Source: Periplaneta americana (taxonomy: Eukaryota > Arthropoda > Insecta > Blattodea > Blattidae). From it: a stretch of DNA of 64,000 nucleotides. The DNA lies in contig NC_091119.1 in assembly GCF_040183065.1 (NCBI RefSeq), forward strand, positions 68,514,392-68,578,391. The letters are read 5' to 3'. This document shows positions 21,608 to 34,184 of the stretch, piece after piece. Each line of letters begins with the position of its first letter. The stretch's first letter is position 1. The notes under the pieces were generated by a model that did no database searches, was not told where the DNA came from, and was given only the letters and a program-made list of their open reading frames with translations. The translations under genes and the position numbers were made by a program.

Positions 21608-22084
21608 TCAAATTTAAATTGTTGCAGCAATGATATTTATATATACAAAAATGAAGAAATTATCATAAAATAGGTAAGAATTCAATTTATACAACATCTC
21701 CCCTTAAAAATAAGATTTACATGTATCGGAAATTATCTATGAAGGCCAGTGACAGCTTGTGTCTGTCGTGTGCATGGGTGGGTAAGAGTGTGTATCGGTT
21801 ATGTGAAGATTATAAAACCCGTTCCATTAGTGAATTGAGGCGTATAGTTGCAAAATCAAAACATAATTTTTCAGTACGAAGGAAAAACGTTTGCAAGGAA
21901 CTAAGGATTTGCAACCAATTCTCTTTTTCATTATACAAATCCATGTTATGTATCTGGCTTTGGAGCATAACAGTGCTATAACAGTTGTAGAATCATATGA
22001 AGATATGAAATACAACATTAACTCATTTCGGAAAAAAAGTGATGTATCTGATTTTGCAACTACACGTCTAAATTAAAGTATTAA

Positions 22085-22585
22085 ATATGTTGTTGTTGTT
22101 GTTGTTATCTAATGCCGGGCTTTGGCAACGAAGCCATTAGCGTTCTTGCTCTCCAATATTTCTCTGTGGTGGATCCATCAGGTAGAACTTCACAGATTAG
22201 CATAAGTGTAACCGTTTTTTAAGTGGGCACCAATTTTTTGTTTGTAATGGTGGTTACATCACCCACTCACGTAAACCCCCAGTATGACTGGAAGGCCACA
22301 CCTGTCGTTGGTTAATGGGTCCATCGGACCTGGCCGGGAGGAGTTTTAGAGTCCACCGACCTTTCTCACAAGTACCACTTGTGGAACATTTCTACGCAGT
22401 GGCAGGCCAGCGTAAGAGATGAAATAGCATTTCCTCTATTCCTGATGGTGTGGTTATACCGCCAATACTCGGTCCCCAGAGCCTCATCTGTAAAAGCAGG
22501 TTGCACCACGAGCAGGTTGAGGTTGGGTTTTGGATAGGAGAGGTTATGGAATGCACTTCACTGTCCCTTGCAACCCAGTATTAAA
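22085..22585. repeat. Probable dispersed repeat of unknown class
   Basis: Begins with a (TTG)n run, then more GC-rich, non-coding sequence with an abrupt composition change on both sides (CTAATGCCGGGCTTTGGCAA at the start). It looks like an interspersed element, but no terminal repeat or pol III box was found. Confidence 0.4.
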
Positions 22586-22890
22586 TATTTAAACCAGTAT
22601 AACTGATTCAGTGAGAATATCAATTCAGTTCCAGAGGGAGACGAAGACAAGAGTCACTACAGAAATTAAAAAATATATTACTATTAAGCACACGTTAGTG
22701 AGTAGCTGTTAACCGTTTTCGGAAATCACAGCACACTTAAACTTTGAGATGAGTGCAGCAAAATTCATTTTTAATAACAATTATTTTCTTTTTATTTTGG
22801 TACATTGAAAAGGGTGAACTATCTGATTATGGCTCTTAAGTCGTTTCATTGTAAAAACAAATAGAAAACAACAATTTATATTAGCAGCAA

Positions 22891-22921
22891 TAGCAGTAGT
22901 AGTTGCAATAGTAGTAGTAGT

Positions 22922-22959
<38 letters not shown>

Positions 22960-22962
22960 TTG
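22891..22962. repeat. (AGT)n/(AGC)n compound microsatellite
   Basis: Alternating AGT and AGC triplets, including seven AGC and several AGT units in series. Confidence 0.95.
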
Positions 22963-23825
22963 TAATACTCTTTATCTTCTGTCTATCCTATTCCTGATAA
23001 CTATGCAATACTTGTGTACATTATTCTTGTTTAGAAACACTCTCGGCTACAATCCAACTAATCCTCTTCTACTGTCATTGCTATCTTCTATTACTATTAT
23101 CCCTAATTTTTTATCTTCAAGCATATTTATCTCTGACTAAAATTCACTAATTTTTACGTATCTATATTCTACGTTTTACTGTACTACATTATTTTCCCTA
23201 TTTTTCACTGACATTTTCTCAGAATTTTACTCTTGCATTCATTCAATGTTACAAAATTCGAATGTTTGTAGTAACTTCCTTAGTAGTCTTCTTCAATTCA
23301 CTTATATCTCTTTCTGTTTCATTGGTATATCTTCTCCCTACTTGCACTCACTTTCATTTATTGTCTACTGCACTTCCCAGATTCTTCCTCTCTGGACTAC
23401 ATAAAACACTCAGTGTTGGTTATTTACCATTTATGACTTATTTTAACTCTCTTTACTAATTTCCCTTTCACTGGTTTATTCTATGCGTCTTCTCCTTAAC
23501 ACTTAACTAATTATTCCTAGATCTTTTCCTCAGCTCCACTTCAGTTACACTTAACGATCGAATCCTCACATTTCAGTTCTCTAGATTAGCTCGCTCAAAT
23601 TACACCACTGAAATTTATATTAGAGCAAAGGATTTTAATGAATGACATCTGAAAAACAGGGATTTTTGAAAAGTAAAAGGACGATTTCTAAGAAAATATC
23701 CCAATGTTCCCGTTCTACATAGAAACAGATAATAAGTACATTTAAATTTAGTGATACCAAGGAAAAACATAGTTTAGGCTCTTTCTCAAGTTCGCACCAT
23801 TTGTATCAATGTATTTAGAGCCAAC
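22963..23825. other. No recognisable feature
   Basis: CT-rich and AT-rich spacer. A 65-codon frame at 23,262 is composition-driven. Confidence 0.4.
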
Positions 23826-23841
23826 TGAAATTAGTTGTACA

Positions 23842-24210
23842 TCTTGATTACACAACTTTTAACACTGTATCACTTCGGAATATGTATGATAAGAACTTTG
23901 TGTTAAATATTAACGTACCTTGTTAACATGTTTCGACCTATTTTCAGCAATCTTCGGAACTGGTCGTTGTTGGTCTTGGCGCCTCTTGTTTCCTGTGTTG
24001 GTGCGTTCGTAGTGTAGAGTCAACACACAACTCAATTTCAAAACACATACACTCTTTGACTCTACACTACGAACGCACCAACACAGGAAACAAGAGGCGC
24101 CAAGACCAACAACGACCAGTTCCGAAGATTACTGAAAATAGGTCGAAACATGTTAACAAGGTACGTTAATATTTAACACAAGGAAGTTCTTATCATACAT
24201 ATTCCGAAGA
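23842..24210. mobile_element. Fold-back retroelement-like insertion with 16-bp TSD
   Basis: Two long inverted arms, 23,875-24,022 and 24,057-24,208 (about 150 bp, nearly perfect), are separated by a 34-bp loop. The whole unit is flanked by the direct repeat TGAAATTAGTTGTACA at 23,826-23,841 and 24,211-24,226. A long TSD with an inverted partial copy is typical of target-primed insertion, as in Penelope-like elements or twin-primed LINEs. The arm sequence GGTCGAAACATGTTAACAAG recalls Penelope-like element ends, from memory. No coding capacity remains. Confidence 0.75.
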
Positions 24211-24226
24211 TGAAATTAGTTGTACA

Positions 24227-24681
24227 ATCCATTCCACTCTACAAAGATGTTTTTTAAAATAAAGGTTAAGTAACTGTATTAGATGTAGTGAAACCGTTGA
24301 AAGCATACAGTTCGTACAGTTTATTTTTGCAAATTAAATAAGTTACAAAGAATAAAGAAAAGGGACTCTGTCAACTTCCCTTTACTATCATAACTAGTTT
24401 CAGAAAACTTACAAATCATTTTTATTGAACATGAGTTCCGTAATATTTTATAATTTACGAAATATCATGCAATACTCGCAGATCAATGTTTTAAAAAATT
24501 ACCCATCCATGGAGCACCACAGCGAACTCTGAGCAGCCGTTACAAAAACAATTAGATATATAGTTAAATATAAATTATTTACATAATTATGAGAAGAAAA
24601 CAGCGTCCAGAATTTTCTTTGAATATTAGGCCTATTTGGATTAAAAATCATTTAAAGTAAGTTGATAAATCTCTTTGTCAT

Positions 24682-24712
<31 letters not shown>

Positions 24713-26178
24713 TGGAAATGTAAATTAAAGGGAACAATTAAAGAGCGATTAATAGTCATAAATGTAATTTCGGACTAACAATGTTATATCAAAGGCAACT
24801 GAAGCATGTATCCTTTCGAGAAACGCTAATAAAATTAAATTATTTGCGTTTATATAATCTAAATGGTTACTGTACCAATATTTTAAGTATAACACTGGAT
24901 GTTACTTAATGTTACCGATATTAAATTTACATTGTACACAAAATATTGAGTTTTCTTGCAATTTAAAAAAAAACATACGAAATGGCTTTGGGCAGATGGT
25001 AGTGCCTGAAATAATATACAATAATCGGCATTAACATAACAACATTAGAACAGTTAAATAAATTATTATCAGCTACACAATGTAGTTTCCTATTCGTATC
25101 CATTAGGCCTACATGAGTGCATATGTATTGTACATATGTGTGAAATAATTTTGAAAAGACCAATTTAATAAAGACAAATTCTAGAAAAATTAAATCTACA
25201 GCTACAATTGTAATCGCACCTTAAATACAGGAAGATAAACTAGTTTTATAATATTATAAAATTAGTATAATGTTTGAATGTTGTTAAATCATAATTTCAT
25301 TTTCCAGATAATATTAAATGCTTTGGCATATCATAGTGTTATAGAAGTTTCCCGTTTTCTGAATTACTGTTGTGAACACTGCATCTTGCTAACTGAGAAT
25401 TAACTGCATTCTGCTATTGCCTTCTCGTGCCGTCGTAGTTCTGTAGCTAAAATTGCCCTCAATTCCACACAAGCTTCTATTCAGTAAAATTTGTAATTTT
25501 TATTTACCTTACTCTAAATTACTGTACTTCCTTGATAATTAATCTCTTAGTATTATTTCTCGAAAAACTTATTGCTATATAATTCCTAATCAATAGGGAA
25601 AACTCGGCTAATTTCGATACACGGATAATTTCCTGGTATTTATTTTTAAATTTACCATGAAATTAAACTAGAAATAAGTGTAACTTTGGTGACATATATA
25701 AGTGACAGAAGTTGTACTATAAAATAGATTTTGTTCACTGCGCTCTTGCAATAACATGAGCGGTTCTTTTGGAAATTACTTCAAGAGATTTGTAGCTTTG
25801 AATTTGTGAGTGAATACAACATCCGATTTCCTTTGTTAAATGAAGAATATTTGCTGCTTTTTGTGGTCCAAATAATTTTAAATGATAAGTATTACCATTG
25901 TATACTTCTTCGTGAAAAATATATGCTTATCAATGCACTGATTATGTAGCAGTATTATCTTGGGATGTTATTTTCTTAGCGTTTTTCTCATTCCACAAGA
26001 CCATTTTTTTTCTTTAAATTTCTTTATGGTATAACAATACTGTCTGGTGGAAGAAATAAAAACTGCATGAAACGTACTTACAAATTACAGGTAATCAGGG
26101 TAAAACGTAGAAAGAAATACAACAAAAATGATATGAAAGGGCAATTTAATATGTTTGAACAAAGGAAAACTGCTGTAT
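24227..26178. other. AT-rich spacer with T28 run
   Basis: No coding or RNA signal in about 1.95 kb. The only structure is an uninterrupted T28 run at 24,686-24,713, possibly a reversed poly(A) of a decayed insertion. Confidence 0.45.
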
Positions 26179-26832
26179 CCAGGACCAGGACCAGGACCAG
26201 GACCAGGACCAGGACCAGAACCAGGACCAGGACCAGGACCCGGACCAGGACCAGGACCAGGACCCGGATCAGGACCAGGACCAGGACCCGGGCCCGCCGG
26301 ACCAGGACCAGGACCCGGACCCGGACCAGGACCAGGACCAGGACCCGGACCAGGACCAGGACCAGGACCCGGACCAGGACCAGAACCAGGATCCGGACCC
26401 GGACCAGGACCAGGACCAGGACCAGGACCAGGACCAGGATCCGGACCAGGACCCGGACCAGGACCAGGACCAGAAGCAGGACCAGAACCAGGACCAGGAC
26501 CCGGACTAGGACCCGGACCCGGACCAGGACCAGGACCAGGACCAGGACCCGGACCGGGACCAGGACCAGGACTCGGACCAGGATCAGGACCAGGACCCGG
26601 ACCCGGACCAGGACCAGGACCAGGACCAGGACCAGGACCAGGACCAGGGCCAGGACCAGGGCCAGAACCAGGATCCGGACCCGGACCAGGACCAGGACCA
26701 GGACCCGGACCGGGACCAGGACCAGGACCCGGACCAGGACCAGGACCAGGACCAGGACTCGGACCAGGACCAGGACCCGGACCAGGACCAGGACCAGGAC
26801 CCGGACCCGGACAAGGACCAGGACCAGGACCA
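26179..26832. repeat. GGACCA hexamer satellite
   Basis: About 109 six-base units of GGACCA with interspersed GGACCC, GGATCC and GGACCT-type variants. Because the period is a multiple of three and the unit lacks stops, frames on both strands stay open (Gly-Pro, Arg-Thr and Val-Leu runs). These open frames are an effect of the satellite, not genes. Confidence 0.97.
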
Positions 26833-27194
26833 GAGATAATACATAGGCTACTTCTTTCAACCCCCCTTTTTCTCTAATATTCACTAAAATCTTAATTTCA
26901 CTTTGTCTATACATTATCATATTGTGTCATTTACCCTATTTTTTTCATTGACCTTTTCTCCTATTTTTCTTTTATATTATTTTACTGTTACAAAGTTCAA
27001 ATTTTAGCACCACTTTCTTGTTGTCACTTATTCAATTCTCTTAACACTTTTTCGCTATTATTATTCACTCTTGCTATTTGCGCTCATTTTCAGTTTTTCA
27101 CTACTCCACCTACACATAAGTTTTCTTTCTCATTATTCTCACTTCCAATAAATAGGCCTACTTATATTTTTTCTCTATTCATTTGATTCTACAC

Positions 27195-27231
<37 letters not shown>

Positions 27232-27974
27232 CTTATCGATCTTTATACAGTTCCACTTTAGTTGCATTTCTTGATCACATCCCTACATTTCTTTTATCGC
27301 ATCCTTTGCAATTTTAATATCCAAATCCTTAGTTATCGCAGATTTCTGGCCTTCCCCTACTCTTAATCTGAGCTTCATTTCTATATCTGTCTTTTTTTCT
27401 ATTTGTTTGTTTTTATGTATTGCTTGTTTGTAACTTCTGTATAAATTTATTTGTGGTAAAAATGCTGACATGTAACTTCGTGATATCTAATAATTTACGT
27501 ACATTAAATACACCCTTTATTTTAATCTGAACCTTATTTTTGCACCAAAACCTTAGTGTCTGATCTGATCTGATCTGATCTGCCCTATATTAATTTTAAA
27601 TTTCTACAATCCAGTAATGTATCATTACACAATCAGTTTTGTCGATTTAAAAATAAATTGTAGTCTTTTCAATAACTGGATCTTTATGAGATATTTTTAT
27701 TCCACTGCACGTTTCCTTTAATAAAATTGTAAACATTTCAAGTTGTGGCAGCAAAGGTACTGGGCTGCATCTGTTCTAAGTTCTTCAAGTTGAAGTTGAC
27801 TTTACTACAGTGATTACTGAGTGGACAAAAGTGCAGAGAGCTTTTACTGGACGTGTAACTGTGATAATCAGATATCGCCAATTCATATTAATATTACGCA
27901 GCTCATGAAGTAAGATTATGTAAGTAACAAAAATTACATCATATTAATTGAATGTTTTGATAAACTAAATTTGA
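26833..27974. other. Spacer with short tandem repeats
   Basis: Contains a (TC)n run at 27,197-27,228 and four to five TGATC units at 27,561-27,582. No coding signal. Confidence 0.5.
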
Positions 27975-28155
27975 AAATCGGAGGTGTGCTCAGGCGTGGG
28001 TTCGATTACCACTTGAGTTGATTATCTGTTTACTATTTTCCAGAGGTTTATACTAACTATAAAACGATTGTCAGGTAATAAAATGACAAATCTCAGAATC
28101 AACTTCGCCAAATATCATCTCGCTGACACTAATTACATTGAAGTGAAATAAATTA
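27975..28155 (+). mobile_element. tRNA-derived SINE fragment
   Basis: B-box-like GGGTTCGATTACC at about 27,999, then GATTATCTGTTTACTATTTT and GATTGTCAGGTAAT, ending CAAATATCATCTCGCTGACA. The order matches a common insect SINE with its A-box side lost. Confidence 0.6.
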
Positions 28156-28572
28156 TATTTCAAATTCTTAAAAAAAATGTGTCGTTTATTTTCTGTAACA
28201 GTTTAATAGTAATAGCTCCTTAAAAATAATTATTGTAAGGAATCTTCGGTTTATGAAGCGTCAGCTGAATATTTTGTTGCCCAGTCAATTTACCCCAAAA
28301 TGATACACACGACACAATTTTTATCAAGAATAAATCAATTCTTATTTGAAATTAAAACATACAATGGCCATCCACTTTGTGACACGATGATTTCGTCATG
28401 AAAAATAATCAGTGATATTTCATGTTATTCTTACGCATCTACCACATTTTTCGACATTCAAAGAAGTTCCTTGCAGTGTAAGCACTATTTAAGTGATCAC
28501 TTCATTTAAATTTCGGCTATTTTCATTTGTACAGACACCATTGTTTACTGCAACCCTAATGTAGAGCATAGC
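28156..28572. other. No recognisable feature
   Basis: AT-rich spacer. Confidence 0.4.
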
Positions 28573-28902
28573 TACCAGGTGGCCCATCTGCGTCCTCTTT
28601 TGTTGAACGTGACTTCCTTTCGTACATAAAACGCTAAATAGCTGCCTAGTTCTGAGGCTTAGGGAACGGATTGACTCGACTGTCCTACTGGTTGAAATGT
28701 CAAGTACAACTAGTAACAGGATTATGAGCCCGGTCCATTTACTTTGTTCCTGTTTTGTTACTAATAAATGATAAAAACGAAGATCCTGGTGCGTTTACGA
28801 ATGATGAGGACACTGACTTTGTTCTGCTCTACGGTGAAACAAAGCAAAATGCAACTGCAACTCGAAGGCTTTACCGGCAGTAGCTTGAAAGTGATGTTAA
28901 TA

Positions 28903-28951
<49 letters not shown>

Positions 28952-29004
28952 GTGATAATAATAACAATAATAATAATGATTATAATAATAAACATAATAA
29001 TAAT

Positions 29005-29037
<33 letters not shown>

Positions 29038-29211
29038 TACAAACTACAATTCTTTTTCGGTATATTTAGCCATGGATCTAAACCAGCAACAATCGCTATC
29101 ACATTGATTTAATGAAAGCATTGTCCCTGAAATTTAGAAAATCCTTTGTGCTCTCTTGTTGATAGGTTTTCTATAACCGTTTTCAAAACGGCGCAGATGG
29201 GACACCTGGTA
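28573..29211. mobile_element. 639-bp candidate MITE with 20-bp inverted ends
   Basis: TACCAGGTGGCCCATCTGCG at 28,573-28,592 and its complement with one mismatch at 29,192-29,211. An AAT microsatellite fills the centre. No TSD was found, so the class is undecided. Confidence 0.55.
28904..29036. repeat. (AAT)n microsatellite, interrupted
   Basis: AAT units with short breaks (GTG, CAT, TTA). Confidence 0.95.
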
Positions 29212-32200
29212 TAATTCTCTTCAAATATGTTGATCGATAGCGATCGTTATAGTGAAAGTGGTTGGTACCTACTGCGAATGCGTTACATTTACATCTACAT
29301 TAGCTACAATACTTCAGTTGAAGTATGTACTATTTAAGTTTACAATATGTACTTGATGGTAAGCTGTTAATAAATTAAACTGACTCTTTTATAGTGTCTA
29401 GTTTCTTTGGATACGACTGTACGATCGATAAAGGAAAGAGTGTAATGCTTTTGTTTTCACATGGACGAGTAATAGTAAACTGCAGAGTTAACTTCAGATA
29501 ATGGTTTACAATTCCGCTCTCTAAATTATTTCATCGAGTATTCACTGAATAGTCACTGTCACTGCAATTTTGTAACAAAAAAATTTGTTTACCTAAATTT
29601 TGAGGAATGACTTCAAGAAATCTCATTACATGTTATACAAATGTATTAATCTTGTATTCGAGAACACTTATTTTACTGAAGAAATATATGGACGTAATAA
29701 CGGAAATTGGAATAAGAAACAGAACTAAAATTGTACCCAACAGAGACATACAATTCACAGTGTATACAACTTGAAATATTAAACAGTTGATCATTTATCG
29801 ACCTACACCATCGCAATGCAAACTTTAAACTTTGATATTGCAACACCATAATAAAGGACATAATCGTAATTTCTAAAATTACAATAAATTTTACTATTGT
29901 CTGCAATAATCAATAATCTTTTATGCTACAAGAATGCAGAAATTTTAGATACAAATAATTATTATTAATACATCCGTCTACCATGATAGATGACCATATA
30001 GGTCCGGAAAACAATGCCAGAAAAATACATATATGGAATGGAGACAAATAAGGGATATATCAGTACAATAGGTGGTTATCATAGTAGCCCACAATATGCA
30101 ATTTAGAAAGTTTAAAAATTAAATATTATATAAATGATTATGTAAAATGCCTATGGATTTAAGAATATTAATTTTTTTAATCAGTATCATTTGCATCATC
30201 AAGAAAGTTAGAATATCTAACATTGAAGATTTGTTCGAAATTTTATACTTGCAATCGAAAATTACGATTCTTCTGCTGAAACAGAAAAATCACAAGAATT
30301 TATTAAACGTGTAACTAATTCTGAATTTGGACTGAACTGCTATAATGTTCAACGGAAATGTGACTTACGAAAGAGAACAAATGAACTCTGGATGAAAGAT
30401 TGTTGTAAAACAAGGAGAGACTTCGTCGTTTTATTCATAATGACAAAATATAGTGTGAACTACATGGAAAACATCTTCATCGTCTCAATATAACATACTC
30501 TGAAAGTAACTCCTGATGGTATTGTGATTAGGACCATCTTGTACAGTACGACAACCTGGATCAGTAATAAAAGGAATTAAACTTACCTAAATTCATGTAA
30601 AAAATATTGTCCATCGTACCGAAAGTTACCTTACATTTAATTATGGTGTATACATTTATATGCACGGTCCTACAGAAGGGAAACAAATATATGACAGACT
30701 AAAAGCATGACATCAAGCATTTCTTCATATTTTTCGTTGTACTGACATGCAGTGCTTGATTATAGTACCTTAATCATGTGACTTTTATAAATTGAAACAA
30801 AAAAGATATGAAATGGAAACCTAAATACTGATTCAAGTCGAACATTAATTGAAAATGACAAAGAAGGAATGATGGAGTGCACTTGCCCACATGGTAGGGA
30901 GGTTGGGATGGGCAGGGCGGGACTCGACATGCAGCCACCTCCACGTGGTGAGTTCTGGGTTGTTTCAGTTCAAGAGAATGAAACAAGCAAAGAGCTGCAT
31001 CTCTTCTGTGAATGGTGGTACGAAAATTCATGCAGAGTGGAAGGTGTTCAATAACAGTAACTTCTCACAGTAATTCCTTAAGATAAGAGGAATAGGATCT
31101 TCCTTCGCCAATATGTGTTCTTTTTTTATTTACTACGAAATCGATTTTGTTTCTAGCAGTATTCTTCCTTTCTTTCCTTTTTATCTTTTTCCTTCAACAA
31201 CAACAAACAAGGTTTATTTTTATTTAAATTTGTTTTGCACCACATTACTACTTAAGCATTTATGTTGCACATATCAGGATGCAATAGAAACTCGCATTTT
31301 AAGATTATCTGTCAAGAAAATTGTCAGCGATGCTGTAGGTATCTCGGTAAGCTATATCTTTATTTAAAACTTCCTTTCTTTCAATATAATTTCTTATCGA
31401 AAAAGGACACTCTAACAATGGATTAAATACATCATCATTATTCCTAGCGTCTATTTCTGTTTATATTTTCCGAAACACATAACAACATTGAACCACCTCA
31501 CTACTGTACTATGAAATACAATAGTACAACACTCTCGCTTAAGTCATAAACTAAGACATAACGGGTGAGAACAATGTGGGTCTCTGCCTGCTAAAAAGCG
31601 GAAATTTTTATGTTCTTTATGGCCTATTTAGGAAGACAAGTCGTCACTGCTATACCCAATCCATTCCACCCTTGAGACAGTCCATGGATGGGAGGAGGGA
31701 AAGCTGACCAGGCCACGAGGCCAGACGAATTGTTTCTCAGATACAACGTTTCAATTTCAACCACAAAGCCCGCGAAAACTTATGAAATGCAGAAGTCAGA
31801 GTCGACACGAGCGATTCTGGCCGCAGGAACAAATTTTTACTGCAAAACAGGTCTATATACATCACAAAGTTTTCAAATACTTCTGCAGCAATATATGCTT
31901 CATTCAAATGACTAATACAGAATATTATATAAAAACACAAAATTTCATTTCAGTTAAGCCAATTGACTGAGGCCTGGCCTCACTTGCCTCAGTTAATCAG
32001 CAGCCACTGGTTTATAGAAAAAACTGCTACATGGCAGTGAATTCAGTAGCACTTGCCACTAGACGGAAACAATCTTCCCTGCAGCATTGATGGCAGTGAT
32101 GAGGAGACTGCCATTACACTCTGTCCCCGCGGTACTCTGGCTTAGGGTGAAGTACGCATCTTGTAACAGCGTTGCAAACTGTTCATTACTTAAACTGAAT

Positions 32201-32383
32201 TATTATTAATGAAAGTATTAAAATAGTTACTCTTAAAGGCCTTGTCAACTTAAAAAAAATGCACTTTTAGGTAGAAAATTATTCTAACAGAGTAGGTGTA
32301 GAGATTAGTTTCTGTGAAAACCCGAGCGTCGTACTATTAATAGTACAGCGACAATCCACAGTTAAAACCCCGGAGTTACAGAA
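29212..32383. other. Mostly featureless; one coding-like scrap
   Basis: The plus strand at about 30,270-30,500 reads AETEKSQEFIKRVTNSEFGL then NELWMKDCCKTRRDFVVLFI before breaking, likely an eroded transposon ORF that I cannot assign. Positions 30,870-31,060 are GC-richer and open in several frames without a family match. The rest is AT-rich. Confidence 0.35.
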
Positions 32384-34173
32384 GTGACGTCACAACTCCA
32401 CTATGCCGAGTATGCCAGGCCCTGAGTAGCAGCAAACGGTAATTGTAAGCTTCTTCCCGCATCAGTCTCTTCCTATTATTAGTGTAAATTTCTGGTGTCT
32501 GGTGTCATGTCTTACATGAAATAGTTATTTCCATGAATCACGGCTGGAATCAGGCCATATCAATTTGAGCCCAGGAAATATAAAATTGTAAGAATATGGA
32601 AAGAAAGCAGTGAGAATATGGAGCGGACTGGTGTTTCTTCAGCAACTCATCGAGAGTGTTTCTGTTGCTGTGGAAGTGCAATGGTAAGGTATGTAAAGGA
32701 AAGTGTTGAGTGTACGAGTATTATGAGTACATAATTTTCATAATGCATTTCACGCTGTTGTACTAAACAGAGACACGTTGAATACTACTAGGCATGTTAT
32801 GATGGTGAGGACGAAGTCTTAATTTTGAAAGGGAAGATTTACGGGAGGTAAATAACAGGAACATACGATATGTAGCTTACAAACTGTTTACTGGATTAAT
32901 TATTGGAATCCCCTCGGAATAGGAAACAGAAAAGTCATACCTTCATGTGTAATAAAATAAATTCGTCACGAATACCCCGACCTGACAATGAGTAGAGAAA
33001 CTTTCAAACTGCCGATAGAAGGGAAATTTAGAATTTTTATTAATTAGAAATTGTTCTTAATTTAAAAAAATCACCATAATTTATTATATTTTGCAACCAA
33101 CACTCAGAACATTAAAAAATTACCTTAATTCATACATTTTTAACCAATAAATTGCTCCTTCCATTTATAAGGTTTTAATAACTTTACCTCCTATAAACAT
33201 ATTGTTGGCCATTTATAATAATTGTTTCAATGTTAGTGTTAACTCGATCAGAAAAAAGTAATCAATTTCAAAAACTTGTTACAACCTGCATTTTTTAAAG
33301 CAAATTCAAAGTTTTAACTGATAAATTTGTATCAATATACACATCGAAATTTTTATTGGACAAAGGCCGAATAGAGAGAATAAACATTTCTACACAATAA
33401 AAAATATGGCACTCTTGTCTATTTTTAAATTGTTATATTTCGGTAAAACCTCTTCTCCTATGGAGTCAGTGCACTCGTCACTACTGCTACTAGTTGTTTC
33501 ACAGAACGATACATCCTTATCATTTACTTCCTCACTTTCACAGTTTGAAATACCCCTAAAAATTTCACTCCCCAGCCCACACTGCACACCTAATTCATTG
33601 CAATTTGTATGTGTGTTTAAATTGGTATCATCACTTGTTGGTCCCTGCTTCTTCGTTCACTGCCTCACAAAGTTCGCTGCATGAACTTGTAAATGACTAG
33701 TCTATTGCTTGTTTTATAATCTTCTTCCTTACATATGCACCAGTCTTTCTCTGGCATTGATGAGGTCCATTAATTTCATCCGGTTTCAATTTTGAAAGAA
33801 GGAATTGCACTTTTTTTAAACCGATCTACTTATTTTGATACGCAGAAGTTCATTTCTAAGCCGAGATGTAATTTCAAAATCTTCTGGTGTGAAGTGTTCA
33901 GAATAAACGACAGAATTCCGGGTGGGTTCGAAATTACACCGATTTATTCGATTCACACACGCTTTGAATCTAATCGGTGATCTTTGGCGATTAGAAAATA
34001 CATGAATGTGTTCGTAATATTTGAACACCCAAAAATAAGACAATGAGGCATTTCCGATAGAATAGCACACAAACTTATATATAAAATAATAAGGCACTAG
34101 TTGCTTCACCGTACGAAACGCTATTGAGTGAAGCTCAAGAATCGCAGTGAACTACCTGGAGTTGTGACGTCAC
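32384..34173 (-). mobile_element. Candidate THAP-bearing DNA element
   Basis: GTGACGTCACAACTCCA at 32,384-32,400 recurs inverted at 34,157-34,173 and brackets the THAP remnant. Ten of its bases are themselves a palindrome, so the match is weaker evidence than its length suggests. No TSD was seen. Confidence 0.35.
33390..34109 (-). pseudogene. THAP-domain protein remnant
   Basis: Minus-strand start MKQLVPYYFIYKFVCYS is followed by a basic stretch, RINRCNFEPTRNSVV, then YSEHFTPEDFE, which is the C-x2-H-F half of a THAP zinc-binding domain with the Cys changed to Tyr; an AVPxx-like region is not preserved. Further on come CESEEVNDKDVSFCETTSSS and SDECTDSIGEEVLPKYNN. THAP domains bind DNA and head P-element-type transposases. 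Stops between the blocks and the lost zinc ligand make this a pseudogene. It lies within the candidate inverted ends at 32,384 and 34,173. Confidence 0.65.
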
Positions 34174-34184
34174 GACTACAGTCT

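Noticed and set aside
23262-23459. Hydrophobic 65-codon frame resembling a membrane segment
   Set aside because: CT-rich sequence yields Leu/Ser/Phe runs by chance.
26067-26920. Long Arg-Thr, Gly-Pro and Val-Leu frames over the hexamer array
   Set aside because: They arise because a 6-bp unit without stops stays open in all frames; no splice or start context.
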